Shown piece after piece: positions 23,153 to 34,390 of a DNA stretch of 64,000 nt. This DNA comes from Dactylonectria macrodidyma (Eukaryota; Ascomycota; Sordariomycetes; Hypocreales; Nectriaceae): assembly GCA_020744425.1 (NCBI GenBank), contig JAGMUV010000009.1:62001-126000 (forward strand), read 5' to 3'. The position numbers and the translations under genes are program-made. A model generated the notes under the pieces. The model worked only from the letters and a program-made list of their open reading frames with translations. It did not search any database and was not told where the DNA came from. Each line of letters opens with the position of its first letter. The first letter of the stretch is position 1.

Positions 23153-23582
23153 AGGTCTCGTCATGCTTTTAAACTTAATAACTTAAAAAAAAAACCTATT
23201 TTAGTTGTTTTCTATTAATAAACTATTATTAGTAAATTAAATCTGCTCTTTAAGATTAGTAAAGTATAAAGAGTACCTTAATTCATTTATTATCTTATAA
23301 CTAGCTAGTAAATGATATACTTTACCAGCAGGCTTATAGTTAGGAATATTCCTCATTTAAGGAACATAAAAGAATAAGCATATTGTAGTTTTACTAAAGT
23401 ACAGCTACCTAGTCCAAACCTGGGCTATAATACTAAAAGCTACTAATTCAAACAAGGCGTCCCAGACCTCCGTCCTATGCTCTCGCTGTCAATATGCTTG
23501 GGCTAGAGCGTCCCCTTCTACCTGTCTACCCCCCTCCCCCTCCCCCTCCCCAAGTCGTCATTGCGTGTGTGGCCGCAAATGA
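23153..23582. other. A+T-rich spacer between convergent genes
   Basis: 3' flanks of the pseudokinase and the second sugar porter. 23,170-23,450 is very A+T-rich with TAA/TAG/TTA/CTA repeats, like a small RIPped remnant. A C-rich tract follows (separate entry). Confidence 0.5.
23529..23551 (-). other. possible G-quadruplex motif in the 3' UTR of the sugar porter
   Basis: The plus strand reads C6-T-C5-T-C5-T-C4, so the minus strand, the sense strand of the sugar porter, has four G runs of 4-6 separated by single A. It begins 31 nt after the stop codon at 23583. Confidence 0.7.
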
Positions 23583-25635
23583 TCACACAGTCGGATGGCT
23601 GTTGATATAGACAGCTCTCTGCACATCGGTAACATATTTCCGCATCTTCCAGGCGGGGACACGTTTCTCATACATTTCATCCATTTCGGCTGGATTCCGC
23701 TGCGCAGGCTCGGGCACATAAAAGTAAACGACAAGGATAGTCACCAATCTAGTGCCAAAAAAAAGCCATGCTGTTTTATAGCTCCAGTTGGCGCCATCGG
23801 CGTCCACTAAATCGATAAATCAGCACTATTACTTTTCTTCAAAAAAGTGGCGTTGGCGTACACATGAGAGGGACTGTAGTGTTAAAAGTGAGACCAAAAA
23901 CAACCGATGACGCTGCTGCGACGCCGGCGGTACGAGCACGAAGCTTTTGCGACGCTACTTCGCCGACAAAGGCCCATCCGATGCTGCCAACTGGAAGAAT
24001 CATTGTCAGTCTTAATAGAACAAAAAGAAAATCACTAGCAAGTGACGTACGAGCTTTGTTAAAGAACGCCCACACGCAAGCAGTGAAGATGAGGAGGTTA
24101 AGAATCGGCGTCGTCTTGTTTACAAAACCGAGGATCCCAACGATCATCATAGTCAACGAGCAACCAATAGCGGAGATAAATGTAGCGCGCCTGCGCCCCG
24201 CTTTGTCAGAGATGAGGATTAAAGCCAATGCGGAGACAAGTTGGATGATAGCTGCAAGGGTATCAGGTTAGTCAAGCTCTAGGAGGAGTGTTGGCAGAGG
24301 TAGAAGATGTTTACTTAAGATGGTGGTGATTAGGAAGGCGTTATCGAAACCACTTTGCTTAAAGAACAAGCTAGCATAGGTGTTCAGGAAAGAAAGACCG
24401 GTCAGTTGCTGAGCACAGGCTGGGAGAGCGGCGCCGAGAGTCCTGCGGGCGTTGGACCCTTTAAAGCAAGCCAAATAGGTTCGGACGATGTTAGCAAAAG
24501 ACTTGCCATCCAGTCCATATTCCTCTCGCATGCGTCTTTCCTCTAGGATCGTGTTTTTTACGATAGCATACTCTGCCTCAACGTCATAATCCTGCACGGC
24601 GCCGTTAACACGACTGAGTGTCTTCTTCCCCAGTTCGTCTTGATCCCGTTCGGCATAGTAGGCTACAAACCACAGTCAATCTCGCGGAAATTAGCCAATG
24701 GAAGGAATAGAGGGTGAATCTCACCAGGGGTCTCCGGAAGCCAGATGAATATTGGTAGCATCATGCCCAAGAAGCCCCACTGAGTCAAGATGGGAGTTTT
24801 ATAATCGAGCGGGTCGACGGCTTGCATGATGGTAAGAGTCATCGGAGCCAAAAAGTTCCCAATGGTGTTCCAAAAGCCGTAGGTAAGTACCATCGCGCCG
24901 CGAATGTTGACAGGGGACCATTCGGTGATGTAGACGGGCAATGTCGCCTGGAGTGCTCCAATCCCAGCTCCAGCTAGGAGCTTGGCTCCAGCCCAGTCCT
25001 TCCAGTCACGAACGACAGTTTCGATAGCGACAGACTAGATAAAATGTTAACCTCGCCGCCTCCTGAGGATATCAGTCTTCTCAGAAACTTACCGCAGCTA
25101 GGATGACCCAGAGAACATACAGTGTCTGCTTGCGACCAATTCTGTCCGAGACAGGATTCAGGGAGAGCATGCCGATGATCTGACCCAAGGACTGCAGAGC
25201 ACCCCAAAGAGCAATGTACTGAGCTTTTAGTGCATAGACCCCTTCGGCATTCGGGAACCCGATGTGGTTGATAAAGCCTTGGTTGGCAATGATATTCCCT
25301 AATAGGTTGTTAAATCTGTCTGGGACGTTCGTACAAGTCATCAGGTTACCAATAACCCACCATTGAGATTGATCTGAAACCCATCGCAAGCAGCGGCAAT
25401 ACATATGAGATTGCAAACAAGAACAGCCTGAGACAGAGTAAGCTCTTGCAAATTATGGAAAGCTAGACATGGGGTTGTATTCGATCACCTTTCGAAATCT
25501 CCAAGTCGAAGCTCGCAGGCCAAGTTTGTCGTGACCTGACTTGAGGGTAACGCGCTCGTGTTCCTCAACGCATCCCATAGAATTGTTGGGCTTGGCGTCT
25601 ATGTCATTGCCATTGCTTAGTCTGGGGTTTGGCAT
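23583..25635 (-). CDS. MFS sugar transporter (maltose-permease-like sugar porter), eight exons
   Basis: 543-residue sugar porter. Exons on the minus strand: 25635-25489, 25427-25361, 25298-25093, 25034-24725, 24662-24315, 24251-24051, 23990-23862, 23806-23583; the sum is 1,632 nt and the frame is open at every junction. Introns are 57-63 nt. Motifs: ACDGFQINLNG in TM1, PVSDRIGRKQTLY, PVYITEWSPVNIRGAM, WLPETP, the long charged central loop, LTGLSFLNTYASLFF in TM7, SDKAGRRR, GWAFVGEVASQKLRARTAG and the C-terminal VPEPAQRNPAEMDEMYEKRV. The pattern is closest to fungal alpha-glucoside/maltose permeases. A 60-nt intron (24050-23991) can be mistaken for coding sequence up to its 3' end, because the frame stays open through it; splicing gives the better family match (NKALGSIGW). 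Confidence 0.9.
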
Positions 25636-26027
25636 AGTGACGGCCAGGGTGCTGCAAGCAACGAAGGGTCCAATGGGAGAGTTTGAAGTCTTTGGATTAA
25701 CGACAGGAAGGGCAAAGCTGGGTTGAGCTCCTCAGATCAGATGCAAAGGCTGCCTCAAGGCGATAGCTCTGAGGGAGGAATTCCTCGTGTCTTTAAATTG
25801 TTCTTCCAGAGAGATCAGGAACAGTTGAGGTTCTGGACCATTTGGGTGCCCCACACACTTCCCCGCGTCTCCAAACATCATTAACCCGGCCTGTATCCGG
25901 GGGAATGGCTGTAGGTTGAGGGGAATCGCCCGTCCTGACCTGGGATGCGTATGGTTGAGCCGAGCGCGGAACCTGTTCATTGTTCGCAAGTGAATTTGTG
26001 GCGTGTGTAGCGTGATCATGGTCATTT
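25636..26027 (-). promoter_or_regulatory. upstream region of the second sugar porter
   Basis: 392 bp between the stop of the Ser/Thr-rich gene and the ATG of the sugar porter, same strand. A minus-strand frame here (26052-25732) has no recognisable domain. No defined regulatory site seen. Confidence 0.4.
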
Positions 26028-27666
26028 CTAGGGCAGCAGATAATTGGACCAAACTACTGGGACAGAAACCTCAGGAACATTGGTCGGAACTATTGTGGTT
26101 CTCCCCATGGTGCTCGTGTACTGGCCATTCGTATTGCTTCTCCCCGTATTGCTAGGGGGAAGCTGAGACGTTGTGTCAGTTGGATCTGAGGTATCAGGCT
26201 CTGAGACAGTCGAAGCAATCCCATCTGAGTTGGTGATGACTGTTTCTGATGAAAGCGACTCGCTGCCAGTTGGCGCGGTAGATGTGGAGGCTTGAGCATC
26301 TGAATCTGTAATACCAGTGGTTGGCATACTTGAAGAGCCGTCGGTAAGTGCCGTGGTTGTTTGTCCCTTGCTCGAAAGGGCTGACGATATGGCAGTCGCG
26401 GTTGTCCCCGAAGCGCTGGGGATGAAAGTGCTCGAAGGCCGACCATCGGTGGTTGTTGAAGCGGAACCAAGGATACTAGTGGCTTGCGAGGAAATGGGTT
26501 CCATTATATCGCTGGTATCTGAATCGTTTGGAGGAAGAATCGTGGAGACCGTGCTATCGGAGTTGGTTATGATAGCCGTTGTTGGTGGCGAACCCGCCGT
26601 ATCCGTTGAATCAAGTGGATTCGAGGGCAAGACAGTGACACTTTGGCCGTCGGTACCGGTTATGAACGAGCTTAGAAAACTAGAAACATCCCCAGACGAA
26701 GTCTGAACTCCAATGTCGGTCTCCGAAGGGCTCAAGGATGAGACGATTGTGGCTTGATCATCTGAGTCGGTGGTGGGTACAGCAGAAGAAAGAGCACCCG
26801 TTGAAGTTGACGGGGTGTTGGACGCGTCCGTATTGCCCTCGGTGGGTTTTCCAGGTACCGCAGTCTCTGTTTCAGTATCCAGAGATAGTTCACTGGAAGA
26901 CAACATGGTTGAAACGTCGCCATCTTCGGTAGTAAATGTATTCCGGGTTGATTCGCCAGCAGATTTGGTTGGGGGTGAGTCTCCATGAGTACCAGTGGGT
27001 TTGGTTGCAGAGGAAAGTATTGTTGTGACCTGGCCATCCGAGTTAACCGTGGTATCACCGACTGTCGAAGTTGGATTTTCTGATGGGGCGGCAGAGGATA
27101 TCGAGGAAATGGGAACCCTTGGATACTCGGACAGGATAGCTTTAGAAGAACTAGGCAGTGACCCTCCCGTGCTGGATTCGGCATTGCTGCTGATCCCAGA
27201 AGCAGGGTCTTCTGGATAGACATATGTCCGTGTGACCTTTTGTGTGATTGTACTTATTGGCTTGGTGATTGTGGTGAGAAACGTGGTACAAGGCTTCCCG
27301 TCTGGGTGAGTCGAATCAGATGGACGACAGAAGCCATCCGAAAAGCACTTCCAGCCTTCTTTGCAACATCCTCTGCCACAGCACTCAGACTCTGTGAAAA
27401 TGAGAAAGTTGGAGGATTAGAATACCATAAACCTAACATTGACAGACGCGCATGGACTTACTAGGTGGACAGATGTGGTGTTGCTTTCCTTTGTGGCTAA
27501 AAAGAGATGGATGTGTACAACACGTGTAATGTTCCTCCAATGCGATGCATCGATTGTGAAGAAGACATTCTCCTGGTTTGCAGCCGCGGGCATCATTCAA
27601 AGGAGGAATATGGGCTTGAGTCAAGCTGAAGAGGAGCAGCGAGGCGAGAAGATAAAGTAACTGCAT
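26028..27666 (-). CDS. secreted cysteine-rich, Ser/Thr-rich mucin-like cell-surface protein
   Basis: 522 residues from exons 27666-27462 and 27391-26028 (70-nt intron; 1,569 nt). Signal peptide MQLLYLLASLLLFSLTQAH. The N-terminal about 100 residues carry two Cys-rich blocks: GCKPGECLLHNRC...YTCC, and after splicing CPPKSECCGRGCCKEGWKCF followed by GFCRP. The spacing recalls small chitin-binding or wall-binding folds, without a clear match. The remaining about 400 residues are low-complexity Ser/Thr/Pro with recurring elements such as TTDSD, ITNSDG and SDSTVST, expected to be heavily O-glycosylated. No hydrophobic GPI-type tail follows before the stop (the end is VVWSNYLLP), so wall attachment through the Cys-rich head or an unrecognised extra exon are both possible. 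Likely an adhesin-like wall protein (inference). Confidence 0.75.
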
Positions 27667-28139
27667 AGCGAAATCCTACCGAGTCTGCATTTGCTGTCTA
27701 TTGATTCAGCTTTAGGGTGATCGGCTAAGACATTTTATATAGAGCTGTCTGCAAAGCAAGATCACATAGACAGGGCGGGAGGATCATGAGGCCAAGCCAA
27801 CAATCTCAGCATCAAAGGTGCACTTGAAAATCTATTAGCGTAATACGAGGAACTGCCACGCTGAATTTTAATTATTCAGCCGAAGGCTGACTCTACATCA
27901 GTTCTTAAGTTTTCCGAATATGAGGGTTTGGTGCAAGATTGGCCAAAAGTTTCTGATTGGTCTGGAATTTTGTATTGCCGGTCGCTAAAGAAGGCTGGAT
28001 TGGTTGGCGGCTCTAGAAAAAGTGGGTATCCGCTAGCCACTATCTGTCACTGCTTCTTTATTTACTTCTTTATTTACTATCGCCAAATTTGCCTAGCGAT
28101 CTGTTCGTTTGCTTAGCTAAGCAACCTTTCTTCTATTAT
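27667..28139. other. upstream region of the surface-protein gene, then transition to RIPped DNA
   Basis: 27,667 to about 27,900 is the promoter side of the Ser/Thr-rich gene, with a TATATA-like stretch about 70 bp upstream of the ATG. From about 28,090 base composition becomes strongly A+T-rich, marking entry into the Helitron relic. Confidence 0.4.
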
Positions 28140-29198
28140 CAATCCTAATGCACTATATAACTAAGGATGGATTCTAATTCTAAGGATAATATAAGCCCTA
28201 GATCTGATTTTAGAGTCTATTGCCTATCTTATAACTAAATAAAACCAGTAAGTGACTTTATTAGTAGGAGGAAATCTACTAATCAAACTATAACCTGCTT
28301 AGAATGCTAGGACTAGCGCAATTCCGAGGTAATTGATATTATTAGTATTATTTATACGCTTCCCTAACCTGATCAAGCGTACTAGGTCTAAAGGTGCGGT
28401 CCTAACATTAAGGAACCTGGCTGTCTGTCCTTCCTTAGCTAAGAGATCTGCCCTTAAAAGAACCAATAGAGATGCTAGCCTATTGCCTCCTAATAAGAGA
28501 TCCAGAACCCAGCCTATATTGCTAGAGAGGCTATGGTAACTTCATATAGTAAGGAGGTTATTTAAAGAGCCAATTAGCTAGCTGCAGGTAGTGCTAGAGA
28601 CGCTAATCCTACTAACTTAATAAAGCTTATGTAACTTCTGGACTCTTACTCCCTTACTAACTATATAGCCAATAACCTATCAAATCACATCAAATTCTGA
28701 TCTATCTACTATCCTAAGCAGCACAACTGATACTAAGCACTCTTACTTAGCTTCTAGGTTCTATAAGGGCGGGAAAGACTTATAAGATAATGCCTCTAAG
28801 GCTGAGATAAAGGCAAGGCAGGTGGCTATATAGCGCGACTATTGTTCACAGCGCTGTGCAGAGGAGACTGTCTTCCTAACTCCTTTAATATCTTAACTAA
28901 GCGCTTTTACAGTTCTTCATAAGCCTAGAGAAGGTATCCCTAGCTATAATTATCATCATTATATAGGCTAATCACTGGATTAGCTAACAGTTATAGTATA
29001 TATCTAGAATAGGACGGGATAAATATAGGTAATAAGGGAGAATTCTCTGAATCTGATATTAATGCTAAAGACTACTTTAATTTGCTTCTCTTGCTTACTT
29101 AGCTATGGAGGTATCTTAAGCAATTAGGGGTAGAGTGTGATTCTGAACTAGGGGATAAAGATAAGAATGATAAGAATGAGGATGAGTCAGTGGATAAG

Positions 29199-29288
29199 TG
29201 TCAGATTGTGGCACATATACTTAATCGATAAGAGAAGTTGTTACATCAGTAGCGGCGCTACGTTTTTGGTGTAACGGTTTATCTGACA
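29199..29288 (+). repeat. 5' LTR of the miniature element (90 bp)
   Basis: Begins TGTCAGAT and ends ATCTGACA (8-bp terminal inverted repeat); identical to 29,534-29,623. Confidence 0.9.
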
Positions 29289-29533
29289 ATTAAGAGTCTC
29301 AGAGGTGGACCGATCACTGATCTGATCGTGCGAAGCCTGAAACTACCTAAATTGAGCTAGACTGGTCACTAGCGATTGAAGAGGTCGTGTGTTCGATCCC
29401 CAGGAAAGCCAAGGCCTGGCTAAATCCAGTAATTGCCTAGGAAGCAAAAACCCTAGCTGAGATGAAAATTCCTCGGAAAAATTTGCAAGTCCAGCAAGTA
29501 AGCCTATACAAAGGCTTCCTAGCTGGGGGGGTG

Positions 29534-29623
29534 TGTCAGATTGTGGCACATATACTTAATCGATAAGAGAAGTTGTTACATCAGTAGCGGCGCTACGTTT
29601 TTGGTGTAACGGTTTATCTGACA
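29534..29623 (+). repeat. 3' LTR of the miniature element (90 bp)
   Basis: Identical to the 5' copy; followed by the ATAAG target duplication. Confidence 0.9.
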
Positions 29624-30479
29624 ATAAGAGCCCTCTTCCCTATTGCTTGAGGCAGCCTTCTGCATAGCCGTCTTATGGTCGTTGTAGTCATCGTGGTTAT
29701 CGTGGCCCTGCCCCTGGTACGGGAGGGCGGCTAAGAAAATCTCAGATGTAAGCTTAACCTCTACGGCTATTGCGATAGTATTAGAGTCTAGTAATGATTT
29801 TACTTAAATAATCAGTAGTGTTTTACGCATAAGATCTAGTGTAGAATGGGGATCTTAATGCTTATGCCTTAACTGACTATAATAAGGCTATCCTTCGCAA
29901 GTTCTAAATTATACTTAATAATAACTAAATATAATACTATAGTAGATACTAAGAGCGCTAGTTCTAGATAAGGATAGACTTAGAGGGCATTTATATATAT
30001 TACTATTAAAAGGATGAAGAGTATTGCTTTAATAAGCTATACTTTTTCTCTATAGATAACTAGCTCGATTTTAGCCCTATATTAATTAAATTGCTCTAGC
30101 TTATATCTATTAAAGAGTCCTTAATTACTTATATTTATATTTATATAAATATTATACTTATATAAGAATAGTAATATAAATATTAGAAATATATAATTTA
30201 CTTTCTTTATAAAGTTAGTTTAGTATATTACTAGTTCTTACTTTTACTTTATAAGTTAAATACTATACTACTCTGATTTATAAATATATTATTCTATATA
30301 ATACTTAGCTAATAGTTTACTTATTAATTCTATATATATTATTAACTAGTTATTATATAGCTTAACTACTTCTAGTATTATTATTCTAGCTATTAATATA
30401 TTATTATTAATAAAGAGCGGCTAAGTTAATTACTTTAAAATAGCAATATTCTAAATACTATCTTTTAAAGTTAGGTAGA

Positions 30480-33400
30480 GGCTATAGATATTAGACCTAA
30501 AGATAATCAGGAGGCAGAACCAGACCTAGAGGATGAGGTTATAGTACTAGATCTTTTAACTAAAGATATAGAGCTCAATGCTCTCTAGACCATTCTTGCT
30601 AAAGGACTGGAAGATGGCCTAGGGCTTCCTCTAAGATCCTAGACTTAAGTGTAACACGAGCTAGAGCTCCTAAACATATACTATATGCTAATTAATAAGT
30701 TTAACTAGTCATATGCCCTACTCTCCTTAGCCTTTCCCTACTTCTTTTTAAATAATAGAGCGGACTTTATTAAACCTTAGTTATACTCTATTAATTATAG
30801 GGATTATATTAAGCATATAATATACTAGTATGATAAGCGTTTTATATATTACTTAACCTTCTGTTTTATTACTTTTAATACCTTAATGCAGTTATAAGTA
30901 TATATATAGTTTAAATTCTTTATAAAGGAATATAATAGTATATATAAGCTGCTTATATAAGAGTAGCTTATTCTAGTGCTTGAATAAAGCGAGGACTTTG
31001 AGGTATAAGTATTAATTAACTTAATTACTAGATATATAGTATCTATTTATAGTATGCATCCCTTTTAGAATAAGAAGAGGTAAGAACTTAAGGCATATGC
31101 TTATAACCTTAATTATCCTAAAGTATTTATTATGTTTAGCTTAGTAGATTTATACTAGTAAAGTCTCTATTAGCACATGCCTTAATATAAAGACTGGTTA
31201 GTTATAACTAAGCTAAAGAAGATGGCTCTATTATACTACTTATTATAGTAAAACCCTTATATTATTACTTTCTACTTTTACTATTAATACACTCTCTTTT
31301 AAAATATTATACTAAGTAAGAAGTTCAGTATTATAAATTACTAGGATTAGTATAAATAGTAAAGCTATAGTAACCTATATAATCACAGCCTATACTAAAT
31401 AGATAATTATCTAAGAGCTAATATAAAGGATAAAGTGGCTTATAATATATTTATATATATATAAGGATTTTATATTATTACTATTAACCCTAAGCTAAGT
31501 AAGACTATGCCTTAGGGTAAGAGTAATCTTCTAAGTATAGATCCTCTAAGTATAGAGATAATATTCCTATAGCTCTTATAAATCGTTAACTATTACTAGT
31601 ACTATAAGTATAATACTATATATTACTTATATATAAGAAAGAGAACTAGTAATCTAGCGAAGGATATAGAAGGTATTATTATGAATATCGAGGCGGCTAA
31701 TGTTATTAATCTAGAGAGAGAGTATTATTTTAACTTCTCTCATGCTTTATAAGAGCTAGCTATAGTAATTAAAAAGGAAGGCAGGTTATATTATATCTTT
31801 AAAGCAGCCTAAAATAATAGCCTTATGAATAATTTTAATCCTATAATTATCTTAGGCTAGTTAGCTAATATTAATATATCTCCTTATACTAGCTTATAAG
31901 CAGTTATTATATATACTACGAAGTATTATAGTAAAGTTAAGAAGAAGACTAAGTCTTTTTCTCAGCTTATAGACTAAGTCTTACCTTATATATTATATAT
32001 TTAGTTTCTATTATCCTTCTCCTCTTACCTTATAAATAAGCTAATTACTAAAAGAGATTACTTAGCATAGGAGATTTCCTATCTATTATTTAACATTCTA
32101 CTATAAGAAGGTATCCATATAGTTATTACTATAGACTGCTATCTATTAGAGCAATAGGCATGTTTATATTATATGAACAGAGATGTTAATAAGGCTACTA
32201 ATAGCTATAGGAAATATCTAGAGAAAAAAGACTAGTATAAGGATATAACCTATCTTAAATACTTATAATTATATAATCTTAATACATAAAGGAGACTTAC
32301 TGCTTAAGTAAAGAAGAGAGTTCTATCTTACTTCCTTTAATATAAGTCTATAGAGGCCTCTTCTTAGTTTAATGACTTTTACTATATTAAATTAATAATA
32401 GTTTATTTATATCACTCTTTAGAAGAGTTACTTATTATAAGCAAGCAGTAGTTTGATTCCTTTATAACTATATATATACACTATAAATAGTATTATAATA
32501 CTTATATAAATAATTATTATAAAGAGCTAGATATAGATAAATTAATAGTAGAAGAGGATGAATTTAAGCTTAAGATCTATAAAGAGCCTATTATAAAAGA
32601 AGACTAGTATAAACTCGCTTATATACTACTTAATTACTTACTAAAAGAAGAGGATATTAATATCCTTAGCTATTAAGATATTAATATTAATTATAATTAG
32701 ACTCTTTATATTAAGTAATATACTAATAATAGTATTCTTAATAATAACTATTAAAAGTAATATAAAGTAGAAAATACTCTTAACTTTAATATAGATAATT
32801 AATTCTTAAAGGCTTATAATTCTCTAAATTCAGAATAGTATATAGTATATAATATAATAATAGGCTACTTCCTAACCTAAGATCCCTCTTAGTTACTACT
32901 TTATATAAATAGTAGAGGCAGTATTAATAAGTTATATTTTATTAACCTACTTTCCTTATACTTTTAATTTATAATAAGGAAGAGGAGAATACCTATTTAA
33001 TATACTATATTAATAGGTATTATAAGAAACTAGATATTAAGCACTACCTTATACTCCTTATTATACTTCCTAATTAATAAAGACTTTAAGCCTCTATCTC
33101 CTATTAATAGGACCTAGCTCTAAAAGAAGCTAAAGGATATTAAGTACTTAATTATTAATAAGAAGAGTATGCTAGGACTACATTAGTTATTATAGATCGA
33201 TAACTATCTTTATAAGGCGTTCTTAAATAAGAATAAGGAGTTCTTTAGTAGCTTAAACATCCTCTTAGTTAGTGACTTCTTCTAGCTTCCCCCTGTACTA
33301 TAGAAGCCGCTTTATTATAATAAAGAAGTACAAGGAGTAGAGATTAAGGGCAGGAATGTGTATAAGTACTTTAATAAATTAGTATTCTTAAAAGTTATTT

Positions 33401-34220
33401 AGAAATAGTATAGTAATGACTAAGAGGCGTTTTATATAGCTCTTAGGGAACTATAACTACTCTAACTATCTATAGAGTCCTAAAAGCTCCTATCTACCTA
33501 TATGTAAGTAAAGCTAGACGATTAAGAGGTTATAAGGTTTTCTAGTACTTTATAAGTATATATTACTAAAGATAGAGTGAATAAGTATAACTACTATTAC
33601 CTTAACTGCCTTAGCTAGCTAGTTATCTAAATTAAAGCTAAGAACGTTAGCCTTAGTATAATAGCTACTTTTAATAATAAAGTAAATAACCTTATAAAGC
33701 AGATTCCTATATATATTAGTGCTTATTTAATGCTAATATCTAACCTTTAGTAATTAGTTAGCTTTTATAATAGTACTTATAATATAGTTTAAGATATTAG
33801 CTAAGTACTTAAGACTAACCCTATCTAAGATTCTCTTTATATTATTATAATAGAATTTAATAAGTATAATAGACTAGTATTTCTAACTATTCTTAATAGT
33901 AAAAAGATTATTCTAATTCTCTTAATAAAAAGGGACTTCTTTATTAAAGCTACTCTCTATACTTATACTCAGTTCTTCTTAATTATATACTATATAATTA
34001 CTATATATAAAGCATAAAGCATTACTAAAAATATAATAGTTATAAATCTATCTTATTAGGACTTTCAGACTAGTTTAAGCTATATAACTATCTCTTATAT
34101 AAAAACGCTCGAAGGTCTAATATTAGATATACTATTTAATTAAAATCACTTAGTCTACGAGTCTCTTTTAGATAGTATAAAGATAAAGATAAAGGACTAG
34201 GAGCTTAGGAAACGATAAGT
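30480..34220 (+). pseudogene. Helitron Rep/helicase relic (PIF1-like helicase at the 3' end)
   Basis: Continuous but stop-riddled coding track of about 1,240 codons. Recognisable points: a Helitron-like middle section with a PYTSLQAVI...KYYSK block near 31,890-31,945; a damaged Walker A with Gly and Lys codons hit by G-to-A changes near 32,905-32,950; and a well-preserved Walker B/PIF1 block at about 33,260-33,300 (SLNILLVSDFFQLPPVL, where the Ser was probably Gly), followed by KPLYYNKEVQG. The end carries the C-terminal helicase motif region (ITIYKAQS..., then QDFQTSLSYITIS). All damage seen fits C-to-T or G-to-A changes. Not functional. Confidence 0.65.
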
Positions 34221-34345
34221 GCTTATACAGAATCCGTATATATCACATAATACTAAGAATGGCCATGGCAGTGGATGAGTATGTAGATAATGCAGTAGTA
34301 GTAATAGCTTCCCGGCCCGCGGACACACAGCCTTCGGCTGAGGCT

Positions 34346-34384
34346 ACCCCATGCACCCCATCGCCGCTCCAATGTGCATGGGGT
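34346..34384 (+). terminator. strong hairpin near the Helitron 3' end
   Basis: Perfect 11-bp stem ACCCCATGCAC / GTGCATGGGGT (34,346-34,356 with 34,374-34,384) around a 17-nt loop. A small hairpin CAGCC-TTC-GGCTG lies just before it at about 34,328-34,340. Helitrons terminate next to a G+C-rich hairpin; that role is inferred here. It is not an ordinary transcription terminator. Confidence 0.5.
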
Positions 34385-34390
34385 GACGTA

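Larger units (their letters stand above)
29199..29623 (+). mobile_element. miniature LTR retrotransposon (TRIM-like), 425 bp, non-autonomous
   Basis: Two identical 90-bp direct repeats (29,199-29,288 and 29,534-29,623), each starting TGTCAGAT and ending ATCTGACA, flank a 245-bp core. A 5-bp target duplication ATAAG lies at 29,194-29,198 and 29,624-29,628. A G7 purine tract stands just before the 3' repeat, in the place of a polypurine tract. The core has no gag or pol coding capacity. It sits inside the RIPped Helitron but is itself of normal composition, so it inserted after RIP of its host or escaped it. Strand is taken from the purine tract. Confidence 0.85.
28140..34390 (+). mobile_element. 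RIP-degraded Helitron-type transposon (approximate limits)
   Basis: Strongly A+T-rich stretch in which one long plus-strand coding track can be followed if TAA/TAG are taken as former CAA/CAG/TGG codons. The 3' part is a PIF1-like helicase of the Helitron Rep-Hel protein (separate entry). The 5' part (about 28,165-29,180) begins with a Cys-containing segment (VYCLSYNQIKPVSDFISRR, then CLEC) and is interrupted by the small LTR element at 29,199-29,623. The last about 130 bp (34,260-34,390) are not RIPped, are G+C-rich and contain a strong hairpin, as expected near a Helitron 3' end. I could not fix the TC start or CTRR end. Confidence 0.6.

Noticed and set aside
24011..24050. Uninterrupted reading through the seventh part of the second sugar porter
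   Set aside because: The frame happens to stay open, but the inserted residues do not fit the family; a 60-nt GT-AG intron (24050-23991) gives the conserved sequence.
26317..27223. Several long frames on both strands over the Ser/Thr-rich gene
   Set aside because: Low-complexity repeats keep other frames open; only the minus-strand frame with a signal peptide and a Cys-rich exon makes sense.
8995..27666. Secondary-metabolite gene cluster
   Set aside because: Transporters, SDRs and an oxidase are present but no polyketide synthase, peptide synthetase, terpene synthase or pathway regulator.
29351..29420. Functional tRNA gene
   Set aside because: The B box is good but no acceptor stem or cloverleaf could be drawn; treated as a tRNA-like promoter at most.
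28140..34260. Centromere or other structural A+T-rich DNA
   Set aside because: A coding track for a Helitron helicase can be followed through it, so RIP of a transposon explains the composition.
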